Shown here: positions 33,979 through 43,942 of the stretch, piece after piece | How the letters are laid out: every line of letters starts with the position of its first letter | Numbering within the stretch: the first letter of the stretch is position 1 | From: RHLJ01 sp965222205 | GTDB taxonomy: Bacteria; Bacteroidota; Rhodothermia; Balneolales; Balneolaceae | Direction of reading: 5' to 3' | Length of the DNA stretch: 64,000 bases | NCBI GenBank assembly: GCA_965222205.1 | Contig: OZ244932.1 | Span: forward strand, 248,001 to 312,000 | Notes under the pieces: model-generated | What the model was told of the DNA's origin: nothing | The model's input: the letters and a program-made list of their open reading frames with translations, nothing else | The model's database searches: none | Translations under genes and position numbers: made by a program

Positions 33979-35674
33979 ACTCGGAGGTGTTGATCTCGGT
34001 TTTGGTTGAGCTGTTTTCTTTTCGGGATTTCAGTTTTTCATTTTCGCGTACGAAAATAGGAAATCTTAAGGTGAAAGTAGTGCCTTTTCCGACTTCACTT
34101 GAAACAGTAATAGTTCCTCCGTTTAACTCCATCAGATTTTTGACAATGCTTAACCCCAATCCATGTCCCTTGGTTTTAGCATTCAGGGAATCTTCAACAC
34201 GGTAGAACTTTTTGAAAATATTTTTTTGGTGTTTTTTTGGGATTCCGATTCCGGTATCAGATATGCTTAGCAACATATTTTTTTGCTCTGATTGAACCCG
34301 GAGCTTGATTTCTTTTTTCCCATCTCCCGAATACTTGATGGCATTTTCTGTAAGGTTACTCAAAACCGTTTCAAAGTGCGAGGTATCAATCATTACCAGC
34401 GCCTGATCCATACTGTATTTTAATGTAACATTGAACCCTTTGTCTTCTATGTAGGCGCGGTTCTCCTTTAGATACTCCTTAATCCATTGGTTCAGGTTGA
34501 TCGGGATCGCCTTGATTAATGTTTGACCAGAATCCGTTTTTGCCACATCCAGCAATTTTTCGATCATTCCACGAAGCCGGATCGACTCATTATAAATGTG
34601 GGTTCCGTAATCTTTTAAACGTGCAGATTCTGTTACCCGTCCATCAGAAATGTTTTCACCGGCAGCCTGCATTACCGCTAATGGGGTTTTAAGCTCGTGA
34701 GTAACATTTGCCAAAAAGCCAGCCTGCCTTTGAGATAAATTCCGTTCTTTCTGCGCCGTAAAGAACATAAACAGCAAAGCCCCAATCACGAAAAGTACAG
34801 CGACTCCCAATACAAAAAGATTTTTAAACAGAGTGTCATCGTAAAGAGCACCAACAGGATTATCGAGGTATGCAATCTTGATGTTCCAATTCTCAAACAT
34901 ATTTCCCCAAATAAACCCTCGTCTTGCGTTTACTATTTCTCTGTCATAGTTAATTGATGGGTTATTTGTGGCAAGAACTTCATTATTAGCCCAGTCGTGC
35001 AACCACAATACTGTACCTGGATTTACTTTCGGATCAAAATACTCGACAAGTTTAGGGGCAATCAGATCATTGACAATATACTCTTTATTCAGGGAGGCAG
35101 TTAGATAGCCAATAATTCGGTTTTCCTTCAGATTTACAAAGCTAATGTTCATGGTTCTGTGCGCATCGAACTCTGTATTAGTATTCCAGCGGTATTCAAA
35201 ACTATTCAGCTCAATCTGAGCTTTGGTTCGTGCCAGCCCTACACCATCACATAGTTTTGATGGATAGGAGTCGGTATAATCCATTAACTGTGTATCGTAG
35301 TTATACGAATAGACCTTGGTATTCTGTGTACATGGGTCAGTTCCGGCAGGAGTGTAATAGATTCCGTCAAAAAGAGAGCTTTTAGCCGCACTAACTATTT
35401 TTTCCTGAACCTGGGGAGGAAATTTACCCGAAGCCGAAATTGTATTTTCTGTAGGCTCAAGTTCGAGGCTGCCCAAACCAGTGAAAGGGTCATAAATTTC
35501 GTACCGTATTTCACTCACAAGTTCTTCAAGTAAGGCAAGCTGCCGCTCTTCTTCTCCAACTACCATTCGGTCGTGTATATCATATAATGAATACACATTC
35601 ATTCCTGTCAGAGCAATAATAGAAATTAATCCAATGCCTAACAGTGCCCACCTAAATGCTTTACTTCTGAACAT
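33971..35674 (-). CDS. Membrane sensor histidine kinase
   Basis: This 567-residue kinase has transmembrane helices at about 8-28 and 283-308 that enclose a large periplasmic sensor domain (about 30-280) of unknown ligand with two Cys. The cytoplasmic kinase core has the H-box NVTHELKTPLAVMQ, N-box NLTENAIKYSGDG, G1 DTGIGIP, F-box FKKFYRVE and G2 GHGLGLSI. It is upstream of and overlaps its cognate OmpR-type regulator. No HAMP domain is obvious. Confidence 0.93.
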   Translation of the reverse strand: MFRSKAFRWALLGIGLISIIALTGMNVYSLYDIHDRMVVGEEERQLALLEELVSEIRYEIYDPFTGLGSLELEPTENTISASGKFPPQVQEKIVSAAKSSLFDGIYYTPAGTDPCTQNTKVYSYNYDTQLMDYTDSYPSKLCDGVGLARTKAQIELNSFEYRWNTNTEFDAHRTMNISFVNLKENRIIGYLTASLNKEYIVNDLIAPKLVEYFDPKVNPGTVLWLHDWANNEVLATNNPSINYDREIVNARRGFIWGNMFENWNIKIAYLDNPVGALYDDTLFKNLFVLGVAVLFVIGALLFMFFTAQKERNLSQRQAGFLANVTHELKTPLAVMQAAGENISDGRVTESARLKDYGTHIYNESIRLRGMIEKLLDVAKTDSGQTLIKAIPINLNQWIKEYLKENRAYIEDKGFNVTLKYSMDQALVMIDTSHFETVLSNLTENAIKYSGDGKKEIKLRVQSEQKNMLLSISDTGIGIPKKHQKNIFKKFYRVEDSLNAKTKGHGLGLSIVKNLMELNGGTITVSSEVGKGTTFTLRFPIFVRENEKLKSRKENSSTKTEINTSEYA

Positions 35675-35797
35675 GAGAACCTGTTGTTGTCTGTAACTTT
35701 GTATCTAAAATACCAGAAGATGAGAATACATCAATCAGAAAATGGTAAAACTTCGTGAATTATGTCTTAGGGTAAGCAGTACAGATGGGTAAAGGGA

Positions 35798-36175
35798 TTA
35801 GCTCCCAAAATTTCTTTCGAGTGATTCTTTAAGATCATTAAACTCGATAGGTTTCACAAGATAATCCACGTAATTGGTTTCTTTGGCTCTTTGAACGTGG
35901 TAAGGGTCTGAATTTCCTGTGATATAAATTACCGGAACATCAGAGAATTTCCGGATCTCAGTCATTGCATCAATTCCATCCATTTCACCTTCCAGTGAAA
36001 TATCCATAAGGATAAGATCGGGATTTATCCTCTTAGCTACTTCTATTGCAGTCTTACCATACACGAGTTCACCTTCAGCATCGTAACCAAGCTTTTCAAG
36101 GTAACTCTCGTATAAAAGATTAAGTATCAGATCGTCTTCAACGATCATTACTGTTTTATTCTGAGATTTTTCCAT
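35798..36175 (-). CDS. Stand-alone receiver-domain protein
   Basis: This 125-residue single CheY-like receiver begins KTVMIVEDDLILNLLYESYL. The phospho-acceptor Asp is in DLILMDISLEGEMDGIDAM (about 58), the conserved Thr in IYITGNSD and the Lys in DYLVKPIEF. The EGEMDGI pattern is common in receivers paired with hybrid or PAS kinases. With no output domain it probably passes a phosphate or binds a partner. No kinase is in the same operon. Confidence 0.9.
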   Translation of the reverse strand: MEKSQNKTVMIVEDDLILNLLYESYLEKLGYDAEGELVYGKTAIEVAKRINPDLILMDISLEGEMDGIDAMTEIRKFSDVPVIYITGNSDPYHVQRAKETNYVDYLVKPIEFNDLKESLERNFGS

Positions 36176-36528
36176 TTTTAACCTTAGTCATTCCAATATC
36201 ACCTTGCCCCTTAACACCTAATAATACCATGAATATTTACAAAACGAAATTCTCAATATAAAGAAAATGATTAGCGCTAAGACTAAGTTTGTCGTCTTTT
36301 CAGATGCAGCATGATTGGATTATAGTATGTTAAGCTTTAGTAGAGTTGCATAGAAAATATTTGTTCAGTTGAACCCATTGTAAGTTATTTTCATCAGAAC
36401 TAATTGAGGAATTACTTGTAGAATTTTCAGAACTCGATAAAGTAGATTCTCTTTTCCGTGTTACTAAAAGTAAGTATCCGGTTTTCATACTTAACAATTG
36501 TTAAGAAAAAATCAGATTTGTTAGGACT
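36176..36528. other. 353-bp intergenic region without a convincing gene
   Basis: The region is AT-rich, lying between the lone receiver and a lipoprotein gene on the same strand. A plus-strand frame of about 43 codons (about 36370-36505) has protein-like composition but no start codon and a stop just upstream. It may be a remnant or chance. No hairpin terminator or RNA gene was seen. Confidence 0.5.
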
Positions 36529-37272
36529 TTACCACCTTAAACTTCCAAAATTAGTAGGCGAAAAGAATGTATCAGAAAGAATGGGAATAATCCGGTGATT
36601 TATATGTTCCTCAACGAGTGTTAAAGTATTATTCTCATAAAACTTTACTGCACCTGCATACCAGCTATCATTTAAACTCAAATAATCTTCAAAGTGTACA
36701 TCCCAAAGGAAATCTCGTTCCTCCAAGTAGGTAATAACTCTTACGGTTACCAGTTTTTCTTTATCAATCCAAAACTGATTTTTTTTGAGCGAACTCGGTT
36801 TTGCTCCGATGATGTAAACTTCCTGATCATTAAAAGTGTGTTCTGATATTAGTGTAGTATCAACTCCTAGATCAAAAATTTTATCTAGAGTTTCGTCGGG
36901 GTGTTCAAATTTAATTGAAAAAGCTTGTTTCCATAAACGGAGAGGTTGGTAACTTGAAAACTCAATCTGATTGTTTTGATAAGCATAACTGGAATCATAG
37001 TTAAAAATGATCCCATTTGAGCTATTTAAAGAATCAAACTTTACAATTAACCCATTAGGATATTGTTGTGCGTAAAAGTGCTCCTCGGAACCATATACTT
37101 TACCGTTGTGATAAATGGTAGAGATAGCATCGTAGCTAAAAGATGTAGAATGAACATCTTTTGAATTGAGCCATACTCTGTTTAAAATATCGCGAACGGA
37201 ACTAGTAGAAGAGTCTTTTTCACAGGAATTAAGAATCAGGCTCAGACAAATAAGTGTTAAAAAAATCCGCAT
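36529..37272 (-). CDS. Lipoprotein, possibly LolA-like
   Basis: This 247-residue protein has a lipobox ending LNSC near residue 17. The mature part is beta-rich, with long strands and the motif SSLKKNQFWIDKEKLVTVRV, which resembles the half-barrel of LolA/outer-membrane lipoprotein-sorting folds. It is divergent from a histidine kinase gene with 64 bp between starts, suggesting a shared promoter region and possibly a sensor-accessory role. Confidence 0.7.
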   Translation of the reverse strand: MRIFLTLICLSLILNSCEKDSSTSSVRDILNRVWLNSKDVHSTSFSYDAISTIYHNGKVYGSEEHFYAQQYPNGLIVKFDSLNSSNGIIFNYDSSYAYQNNQIEFSSYQPLRLWKQAFSIKFEHPDETLDKIFDLGVDTTLISEHTFNDQEVYIIGAKPSSLKKNQFWIDKEKLVTVRVITYLEERDFLWDVHFEDYLSLNDSWYAGAVKFYENNTLTLVEEHINHRIIPILSDTFFSPTNFGSLRW

Positions 37273-37336
37273 TCTTAAAGTTAGTGATCATAATCGTTAA
37301 TAATGATAAAGTTTATCTAAATAAACGCAACAGAAT

Positions 37337-38659
37337 ATGGAACAAAGACTAATCTGGTTAATCGTGCTGGTGTTTATTACTGTTAGCATACTTACAGTAA
37401 TTCAGTTTTACCTGTTGATTTCATTGTTTAATGAAGATTATGAAAATCTGGAAAATGAAATCTATCAGGCTTTATTTGATGCTTCTTATGAAATAAATAA
37501 GTCTACCTCAAGCTTAGAAAATGGAGATAATGGAAATCTTAATATAGAGCTTTACAGATACTATAGATTACCTGAAGAAGAATTACTTCCGGAAAACAGT
37601 GTTGCCGTTCAAGAACTCCCATCGATAAACGAAAGGTTAATAAAAAATGCACTAGGACAACACTTAGAACCGCTCAATTATGACCTGAAATATGAGTACG
37701 GTCTCTATTATCCTGCGTTAGATTCTTTATTGATTTCAAGTAACCCGGCCTACATAAGAGAACTTAAGAATTCAACATTCACAGCTCCTATTTTAATGGC
37801 AGAAACAAGCAACAGAGTGTTTGTAACTATTTATGTGAAGGGGTTAGTCAACCGCATTTTAATTGATAACCTTTTTTGGTACTTATCTATTTTTGTTACT
37901 CTATTAGTGATTGTTGTTCTCTATATTTTGCTTTACAAGGAAATACTTTATCAAAGAAAATTATCTGTTCTGAAAGAAGACTTTGTTGCTAACATCACCC
38001 ATGAGTTAAAAACGCCTTTGTCATCTTCTTTACTGGCATTGGAGAGGTTAAGAAATGAGGGCGAGTCTTTTACTGAGGAGAAACGAGGAAAATTCATCGA
38101 AATTATTTACTCAGAGAGTAAGAAGCTCAACTCTTTGATAGAGAGAATTTTGGATTCATCAGGAATTCGGGAGAACCAATTCGAACTAAATCCTGTAAAA
38201 TTCCGACTTATTACGCAGTTAGAAGATATGATCAAAGATTATGAAAAAAGAGTTTTTGATAGAGAAATTGCTATCTGCTTACACTATAAATATAGACCAC
38301 AAATAAGGGCTGATTTAAAGCTCTTCAAAATCCTGACATCAAGTATTATTGATAACTCCATCAAATATTCAGTTAAAAAGATTAACATTGATATTGTTAT
38401 AGAATATGGGAAAAATAGTCTGAGTATCCTTTTTAAAGATAATGGAAAGGGTATCCCTGAGGAGTATACGGAGGAAGTATTTGATAAGTTTTTTCGTATC
38501 CCAAATAAAGAAGTCCACGATGTAAAGGGACATGGATTGGGCTTATTCTACGTTAAGAATATTGTTGAAAAGCATGGATGGGAAATCAATTTAATAAGCA
38601 GAGAAAATTCAGGAACAACGGTTTGTATAGATATCCCCAATAAAGATGTGATTAAGTAA
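37337..38659 (+). CDS. Membrane sensor histidine kinase
   Basis: This 440-residue kinase has transmembrane helices at about 7-28 and 175-200 bounding a periplasmic domain of about 145 residues. The kinase core has H-box NITHELKTPLSSSLLALERL, N-box SSIIDNSIKYSV, G1 DNGKGIPEEY, F-box FDKFFRIPN and G2 GHGLGLFYVKN. It lacks HAMP or PAS domains. It is followed 7 nt later by its response regulator. Confidence 0.92.
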   Translation: MEQRLIWLIVLVFITVSILTVIQFYLLISLFNEDYENLENEIYQALFDASYEINKSTSSLENGDNGNLNIELYRYYRLPEEELLPENSVAVQELPSINERLIKNALGQHLEPLNYDLKYEYGLYYPALDSLLISSNPAYIRELKNSTFTAPILMAETSNRVFVTIYVKGLVNRILIDNLFWYLSIFVTLLVIVVLYILLYKEILYQRKLSVLKEDFVANITHELKTPLSSSLLALERLRNEGESFTEEKRGKFIEIIYSESKKLNSLIERILDSSGIRENQFELNPVKFRLITQLEDMIKDYEKRVFDREIAICLHYKYRPQIRADLKLFKILTSSIIDNSIKYSVKKINIDIVIEYGKNSLSILFKDNGKGIPEEYTEEVFDKFFRIPNKEVHDVKGHGLGLFYVKNIVEKHGWEINLISRENSGTTVCIDIPNKDVIK

Positions 38660-38666
38660 ACGGTAT

Positions 38667-39359
38667 ATGAAAGACATAAAAATACTACTTGTTGAAGATG
38701 ATAAATCGCTGAACTATTTGATTGAAGAAAGTTTAGAGTCTGAAGGGTATAGCATAGTTTCTGTTACAGATGGAATGGCTGGTTTTGATGCTTATTATTC
38801 CGACAAACCGGATTTAATAATTCTGGATATTATGCTTCCTAAACTGGACGGATTTTCTTTGGCAAGAAAAATCAGAGTAAGTGATAAATCTACTCCGATA
38901 ATATTCCTGACTGCAAAAGAGCAAAAGAAGGACATAGTTGAAGGCTTTAAAATAGGATGTGATGATTACATCTTAAAGCCGTTTTCACTGGAAGAGCTTT
39001 ATTTAAGAATTGTAGCGGTACTTCGTAGAGTAAAAAACCAATCGAATGATTCTCCGAATAATGATTTCGGTATAGGAGAGTATAATTTTTTAGTAAACAA
39101 AAGAGAGTTGGTTCACCCAAAAGAAGCATTTGAGCTTACAACCAGAGAAACCGATGTATTACAATATCTTTGTAGAAACTTAAATGAAAGAGTTAGCAGA
39201 GAAGACATTCTAACTCAATTTTGGGAAAGGTCAGATATATACACTAGTAGAAGTCTTGATGTTTTTATATCAAAATTAAGGAAGTATTTATCACATGATG
39301 ATTCCATAAAAATTGAAAGCATAAGAGGATACGGATTCAAGTTGTTAGTGCTAAAATAG
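38667..39359 (+). CDS. OmpR-family response regulator
   Basis: This 230-residue regulator has a receiver with LVEDDKS, the Asp in DLIILDIMLPKLDGF (about 54) and Lys in YILKPFSLEEL. A C-terminal winged helix has FELTTRETDVLQYLCRNLNE and LDVFISKLRKYLS. It is paired with the kinase just upstream. Its 3' end is 2 nt from the convergent S9 peptidase stop. Confidence 0.94.
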   Translation: MKDIKILLVEDDKSLNYLIEESLESEGYSIVSVTDGMAGFDAYYSDKPDLIILDIMLPKLDGFSLARKIRVSDKSTPIIFLTAKEQKKDIVEGFKIGCDDYILKPFSLEELYLRIVAVLRRVKNQSNDSPNNDFGIGEYNFLVNKRELVHPKEAFELTTRETDVLQYLCRNLNERVSREDILTQFWERSDIYTSRSLDVFISKLRKYLSHDDSIKIESIRGYGFKLLVLK

Positions 39360-39361
39360 AA

Positions 39362-41257
39362 TTACTTTACATCATTCGTGCAAGATTGTAAAAACTGTGC
39401 TGCTTTTTGATAGAACTCGATTACATTTTCTTCATTCTGAAAGCCATGTCCTTCATTATCTTTTACTAAATATTGAACCTGAATTCCTTTTTTCTTTAGT
39501 AATTGAACAAATTCATCGACTTCTGATTTGCGTACCCGGGGGTCATTCTTACCCTGGGCTATCATTAATGGATTTCTAATCTTATCAATATTATTTACGG
39601 GCGAATACGTTGCCAGCATAAGAGAATCTTTTGGCAGATTAGGGTTACCCACCGCTTTATGAACAAATTCAAGATAGGGTTGCCAATATGGAGGGAAAGA
39701 ACGGATCCATAAGTTGATATCCGTAATTCCGGACATAGTTATTGCGCATTGGTAAAGCTGAGGAGAGTTTATAGTTCCCATCAAGGCTGCGTAGCCACCA
39801 TAACTGGCACCATAAATGGCAATTTGGTTCTTATTGGCTATGCCTTTTCTAACTAACCACTCCGCTCCGGCATCAACATCTTCCTGCATCGACTGTCCCC
39901 ATTCTTTAAAAGAAGCTTCTAGAAACTTAGTGCCATATCCTGTTGAACCACGGAAGTTCATTTGAAGGACAGCATAACCTCTGTTCACAAAAAACTGAAC
40001 TTCGGGGTTGAATCCCCATTCATCTCTATCCCAAGGACCACCATGAGGAATTATTATTGCAGGGAGATTATGTGTTTTATTTTTCGGGAGAGTGAGGTAC
40101 CCATCTACTTCAAGGCCGTCTTTAGCCTTATAAGTGATCGGTTTCATTGGAGATAATAATTCTTGATCTAACCATGGTGCGCTTTCTGAAAGTAGAACCA
40201 ATTCATCGGTTAAGTTATTGAAATAGTAGTATACCCCTCGGTTAATATCGCTTTGTGTAAGGATGATCATTTTTTGCTCATCGAGGGATTGCGAAATAAT
40301 AAAGAAATTTTCTTCCGGGATTAGTGACCGTAAACCTTCATGAATTACATTCGCTTGATCATCCAGGATTTCAACGTTTAGTTTATGGTCTTTATATACT
40401 ATCCCGGTAATAGTATTTCGCGAGAAGCTGTAGGTTATATCGTCTGTGTCATATTTAGCGTGTTCAAATAATACTTTCTCTTCTTTATTTGTACTTAGAT
40501 TGTAGATCACAATGGCTTCAGTGTCCCTTCCAATATTACTTTTTGCATAAATACGATCATTATCTTCTGTAAAAAGTAATGGTACCAGGTTTTGATCATA
40601 CGATGTTTCAAAAATTGGGGAAAAAGATGAAGTATCGGTTTCTCTGTAGAAGAGCGTTTTGTCTACACCGTTGTTGGCAATAGCAAGCTTTATTGAACCT
40701 GTTTGATCGGCCATCCAACTGGTTATAAATCCGGGGTTCTCAGCTAGTAACTTTACATTTCCTGTTTTAATATTTAAGAGATAAGGGTCGAAAATTTGTG
40801 GGTCTCTTTTATTTTGACCTATTATCAAATGGTTTGGGTCTTTACGTAAGATGTCGATAATTCCTGTTTTTACACCTTCTTCTTTTACTAATTCACGTTC
40901 GTTGTTGGTCTCTTTGTCAACAACTGTGAGATAGAAGTTTTCATCCCCATTATTATCTCTTACATAAATCAGTTCATCCTTATTAATCCAAAAGTAAGTC
41001 GAAATATCTCTTCCCGTCTGAAATGATAGTTGTGTAGTATCTCTTCGTTCAACATCGGTAACAAATAAGTTTAGCCTGTTTTCCCATGGAGACAGGAAAG
41101 CAATATAATTTCCATCTGGCGAAATCTGGATATTAGCTGCTTTAGGTTTCTTAAAGAACAGTTCAGCAGGTATTTCAGGTATAATCTCGTTATTAGCACA
41201 GGACGAAATAACAAAATTGGTAGCAATTAGAATAAAAAATAGGTTAGTAAGCCTCAC
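39362..41257 (-). CDS. S9 (prolyl oligopeptidase-type) peptidase lipoprotein
   Basis: This 631-residue protein has a lipobox ending ISSC near residue 20, a beta-propeller (about 35-370; KAANIQISPDGNYIAFLSPW), and a C-terminal alpha/beta hydrolase. The nucleophile Ser lies in IAIYGASYGGYAALMG (near 480). The acid region is APLMIAQGKND-like (RNPLMIAQGKNDPRV), and His is in NEGHGFQ. It probably degrades peptides at the cell envelope. It is convergent with the response-regulator gene. Confidence 0.93.
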   Translation of the reverse strand: MRLTNLFFILIATNFVISSCANNEIIPEIPAELFFKKPKAANIQISPDGNYIAFLSPWENRLNLFVTDVERRDTTQLSFQTGRDISTYFWINKDELIYVRDNNGDENFYLTVVDKETNNERELVKEEGVKTGIIDILRKDPNHLIIGQNKRDPQIFDPYLLNIKTGNVKLLAENPGFITSWMADQTGSIKLAIANNGVDKTLFYRETDTSSFSPIFETSYDQNLVPLLFTEDNDRIYAKSNIGRDTEAIVIYNLSTNKEEKVLFEHAKYDTDDITYSFSRNTITGIVYKDHKLNVEILDDQANVIHEGLRSLIPEENFFIISQSLDEQKMIILTQSDINRGVYYYFNNLTDELVLLSESAPWLDQELLSPMKPITYKAKDGLEVDGYLTLPKNKTHNLPAIIIPHGGPWDRDEWGFNPEVQFFVNRGYAVLQMNFRGSTGYGTKFLEASFKEWGQSMQEDVDAGAEWLVRKGIANKNQIAIYGASYGGYAALMGTINSPQLYQCAITMSGITDINLWIRSFPPYWQPYLEFVHKAVGNPNLPKDSLMLATYSPVNNIDKIRNPLMIAQGKNDPRVRKSEVDEFVQLLKKKGIQVQYLVKDNEGHGFQNEENVIEFYQKAAQFLQSCTNDVK

Positions 41258-41462
41258 AGAAACACTGTTAATTATGTATTGAAAAGAACTTATAATTAAC
41301 TAGTCTTAAGAATTGTTATCGTTTAATATCAAAGCTTAACAGAGACTTTTGAGTCCTCCTTTCAGTAATAGGTTCATTAACATTTCTTTGAGATTAATAA
41401 CTCTATATAATTCAAAATAAGAGCTGTTAAATATTATCATAGTTTCAAAAAAATCACTGACT

Positions 41463-42344
41463 ATGATAAAGATACTAAGCTCATTTTTACTCCTTCTCGT
41501 TTTAGCTTCTACGGGAATAGCTCAGGAGGTAACAACACTCCATTTGGAAAAAAGCCTACCGATAGATGGAATTACCTACAAAGAAGGCAGTCTATATACT
41601 TTTAGTGGATACGGTGGAAAACAGGTAAACCAGATTGATCTTAAGAACGGGCGGGTACATCTGGTAGCCGATAATATACTTGCAGGAATTTCCGGAGTGT
41701 TTGATGAAGAGAACAATTTATATGTATCAACATATACAGCTGAAGGGGCTGTTTTTAAAATTTCAGCAGACACAATAGTATCAAGAGTTGCAAATACTAA
41801 AGGCGGAGCCGCAGGGATTGTTATTGATGACGAAGGTAATATTTATACTTCGATCTATGGTCCTTTTCAAAACGAGTCAGATGAGATCTATAAAATATCT
41901 CCTGACGGGAAGGTTGAGCTCTTTGCCAAAGGTAATGGTATTGATGCTCCTATAGGATTGGTTTTTAATGAAAAAGGAGAATTGTTCGTTGCCAACTCAA
42001 AAAATGGAAACATCCTTAAAGTCGATAAGAATGGTAAGGTGAGCTTGTTTGCGGAACTGGGTGCTGCGGAAGGATACTTTGCAACAGGGCATATCGTATA
42101 TAAAAACGGGGTTTTTTATGCCTCAGGTAACCATCATCACAAAGTGTTTAAAATTTCAAAAACCGGAAAAGTTTCGGTATTGGCAGGTACAGGTACACCC
42201 GGAAATGAAGATGGTAATTTAAGAGAAGCAACATTTAATGTACCTAATGGAATGGCAATTAATGATGAAGGAACAATACTCTATGTGGTAAATGGAGGTG
42301 GCGGGGGGAATTCTTCAGTCAGAATAATTAATCTTAAAATATAA
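41463..42344 (+). CDS. Exported NHL/SMP-30-like beta-propeller protein
   Basis: This 293-residue protein has a signal peptide (ending STGIAQ) and repeated propeller motifs, for example GIVIDDEGNIYTSIYGPFQN and GLVFNEKGELFVANSKNGN. A C-terminal NVPNGMAINDEGTILYVVNG closes the repeat. It belongs to the NHL/SMP-30 group, which binds or hydrolyses lactone-like ligands or acts as a scaffold. A paralogue follows 4 nt downstream. No catalytic residue can be assigned. Confidence 0.85.
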   Translation: MIKILSSFLLLLVLASTGIAQEVTTLHLEKSLPIDGITYKEGSLYTFSGYGGKQVNQIDLKNGRVHLVADNILAGISGVFDEENNLYVSTYTAEGAVFKISADTIVSRVANTKGGAAGIVIDDEGNIYTSIYGPFQNESDEIYKISPDGKVELFAKGNGIDAPIGLVFNEKGELFVANSKNGNILKVDKNGKVSLFAELGAAEGYFATGHIVYKNGVFYASGNHHHKVFKISKTGKVSVLAGTGTPGNEDGNLREATFNVPNGMAINDEGTILYVVNGGGGGNSSVRIINLKI

Positions 42345-42348
42345 AAAA

Positions 42349-43272
42349 ATGAAATACCTCTTTCTTATTACAATTATATCTGTCTCTTGCAACACCACTT
42401 CAGATAATAACATGAGTACTGTAATCGAAGAACCTGTCACGGATGTTACCGAACAGGAAGTATACTCTATAGAGTTGAGTAGAGCGATTCCGATAGACGG
42501 TATTACATTAAAAGATGGGGTGATTTACGCTTCAAGCGGATTTTCGGGATCTGCAATCTACTCAATTGATCCCGAGAACGGAGAAGTATCCGAAATCGTA
42601 AGTTCAATTCCGGCACCCATTACAACTATTAAGGCAATGGATGGTAAGTTGTACAGTACAACCTACACTCAGGAAGAGCAGCTTTATGTTACAAATCCTG
42701 ATAATGGAGATGTATCCAGATTTGGCTCTATCACAGATGGCTCAGCAGGAATTGTTCAGGACAGTGAAGGAAACTTTTTTGTTTCAATTTATGGTCCCTA
42801 TCAAAATGAAAATAATAAGATTTATAAAATCACACCTTCGGGGGAGTCTGAAGTATATATCGAGGGAAATGGAATTTTTGCGCCCATTGGTTTGGCCATA
42901 GATGAAAATGATAATCTTTTTATTGCCAATACAACTTCAGGTCGAATTTATAAAGCAAGCAAAGAGAAAGAAATCACCTTTTTTGCTACTCTGGGATCTT
43001 CAGACGGTTACTATGCAACGGGTCATCTAGCTTACCACTCTGGAAAAATTTATGCGTCAGGAAATCACCATAATAAGGTTTTTGTGATAGATGGTGAAGG
43101 GGTTGTAAGCACGTTGGCAGGCACAGGAGTGGCCGGGTTTAAGGATGGCGACAAAGAAGTAGCACAATTTAATGTGCCAAATGGGATAGCAGTGTCTGAA
43201 GATGGTGAAAGACTTTATGTACTAGACGGTGGTCAAAGTATGAGAAGAAGATTAAGGGTTATCAAACTATAA
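42349..43272 (+). CDS. Lipoprotein NHL/SMP-30-like beta-propeller, paralogue of upstream gene
   Basis: This 307-residue protein has a lipobox ending SVSC near residue 14. Its propeller parallels the upstream protein almost blade for blade: AIPIDGITLKDGVIYASSGF, GIVQDSEGNFFVSIYGPYQN, GRIYKASKEKEITFFATLGS and FNVPNGIAVSEDGERLYVLD. The pair looks like a tandem duplication that kept different localisation signals, soluble exported versus lipid-anchored. A histidine phosphatase gene follows 34 nt later. Confidence 0.87.
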   Translation: MKYLFLITIISVSCNTTSDNNMSTVIEEPVTDVTEQEVYSIELSRAIPIDGITLKDGVIYASSGFSGSAIYSIDPENGEVSEIVSSIPAPITTIKAMDGKLYSTTYTQEEQLYVTNPDNGDVSRFGSITDGSAGIVQDSEGNFFVSIYGPYQNENNKIYKITPSGESEVYIEGNGIFAPIGLAIDENDNLFIANTTSGRIYKASKEKEITFFATLGSSDGYYATGHLAYHSGKIYASGNHHNKVFVIDGEGVVSTLAGTGVAGFKDGDKEVAQFNVPNGIAVSEDGERLYVLDGGQSMRRRLRVIKL

Positions 43273-43306
43273 CAATTAAAGAATTATACCAGAAAGGAGT
43301 TCTAAT

Positions 43307-43930
43307 ATGAAAAAAGCGTCAAAAATTTTAATCGTAGTTTCACTTTTAGTGTTGCTAAGCATTGAATTTTCTATTGCACAAGAAAAAGCAAAAGAGACCC
43401 CACCCACAAAGATAGTTCTGCTTCCTCAGGAGGGTAAGACAGGTAGTAGAAGTAAAGAATCCCCTGTTCCTATAGTGATTAAAAAGGAAAGCCAACCCAC
43501 AACAGTGATCCTAATAAGACATGCTGAAAAGTTGGATAATGGAAGTCAGGATCCTCCACTTTCTGATGAAGGAATTGAGCGCGCTCAAAGGCTAGCTTTA
43601 CTACTATCCAATTTGAAAATTGACCATATTTTTTCAACCCCTTTTAAACGAACATCGCAAACCGTTGAAGAACTAGCCAGGATGAATGGTTTGGAGATTG
43701 AAAATTATGAGCCCAAAGATTTAAGGCAATTACCTTTCGATTTTTACGATAAATATGCCGGAAAGACTATTGTAATGAGCGGACATTCTAATACAACACC
43801 GTTTGTAGTAAACAGCCTGATTGGAGAGCGAAAATTTCCACCTCAGCTTAATGAAGATGATTACAACGATATATTTATAATTACGGGTACAGAGCTTGGT
43901 AAAGGGAACCTGATTCATATTAATTACTAG
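43307..43930 (+). CDS. Exported histidine-phosphatase family protein
   Basis: This 207-residue protein has a signal peptide (ending FSIAQE) and a Pro/Lys-rich linker (about 25-60). The histidine-phosphatase core follows: LIRHAEKLDNGSQDPPLSDE with the nucleophile His, RTSQTVEELA, and IVMSGHSNTTPFVVNSL with the second catalytic His. It should remove phosphate from a small molecule or peptide in the periplasm. It lies 34 nt after the propeller pair and 12 nt before the LytTR gene. Confidence 0.88.
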   Translation: MKKASKILIVVSLLVLLSIEFSIAQEKAKETPPTKIVLLPQEGKTGSRSKESPVPIVIKKESQPTTVILIRHAEKLDNGSQDPPLSDEGIERAQRLALLLSNLKIDHIFSTPFKRTSQTVEELARMNGLEIENYEPKDLRQLPFDFYDKYAGKTIVMSGHSNTTPFVVNSLIGERKFPPQLNEDDYNDIFIITGTELGKGNLIHINY

Positions 43931-43942
43931 TTAAAGCTCATA

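Noticed and set aside
36370..36505. Plus-strand open stretch of about 43 codons with protein-like composition
   Set aside because: No start codon lies in frame and a stop lies just upstream. No family is recognised, so a gene cannot be supported.
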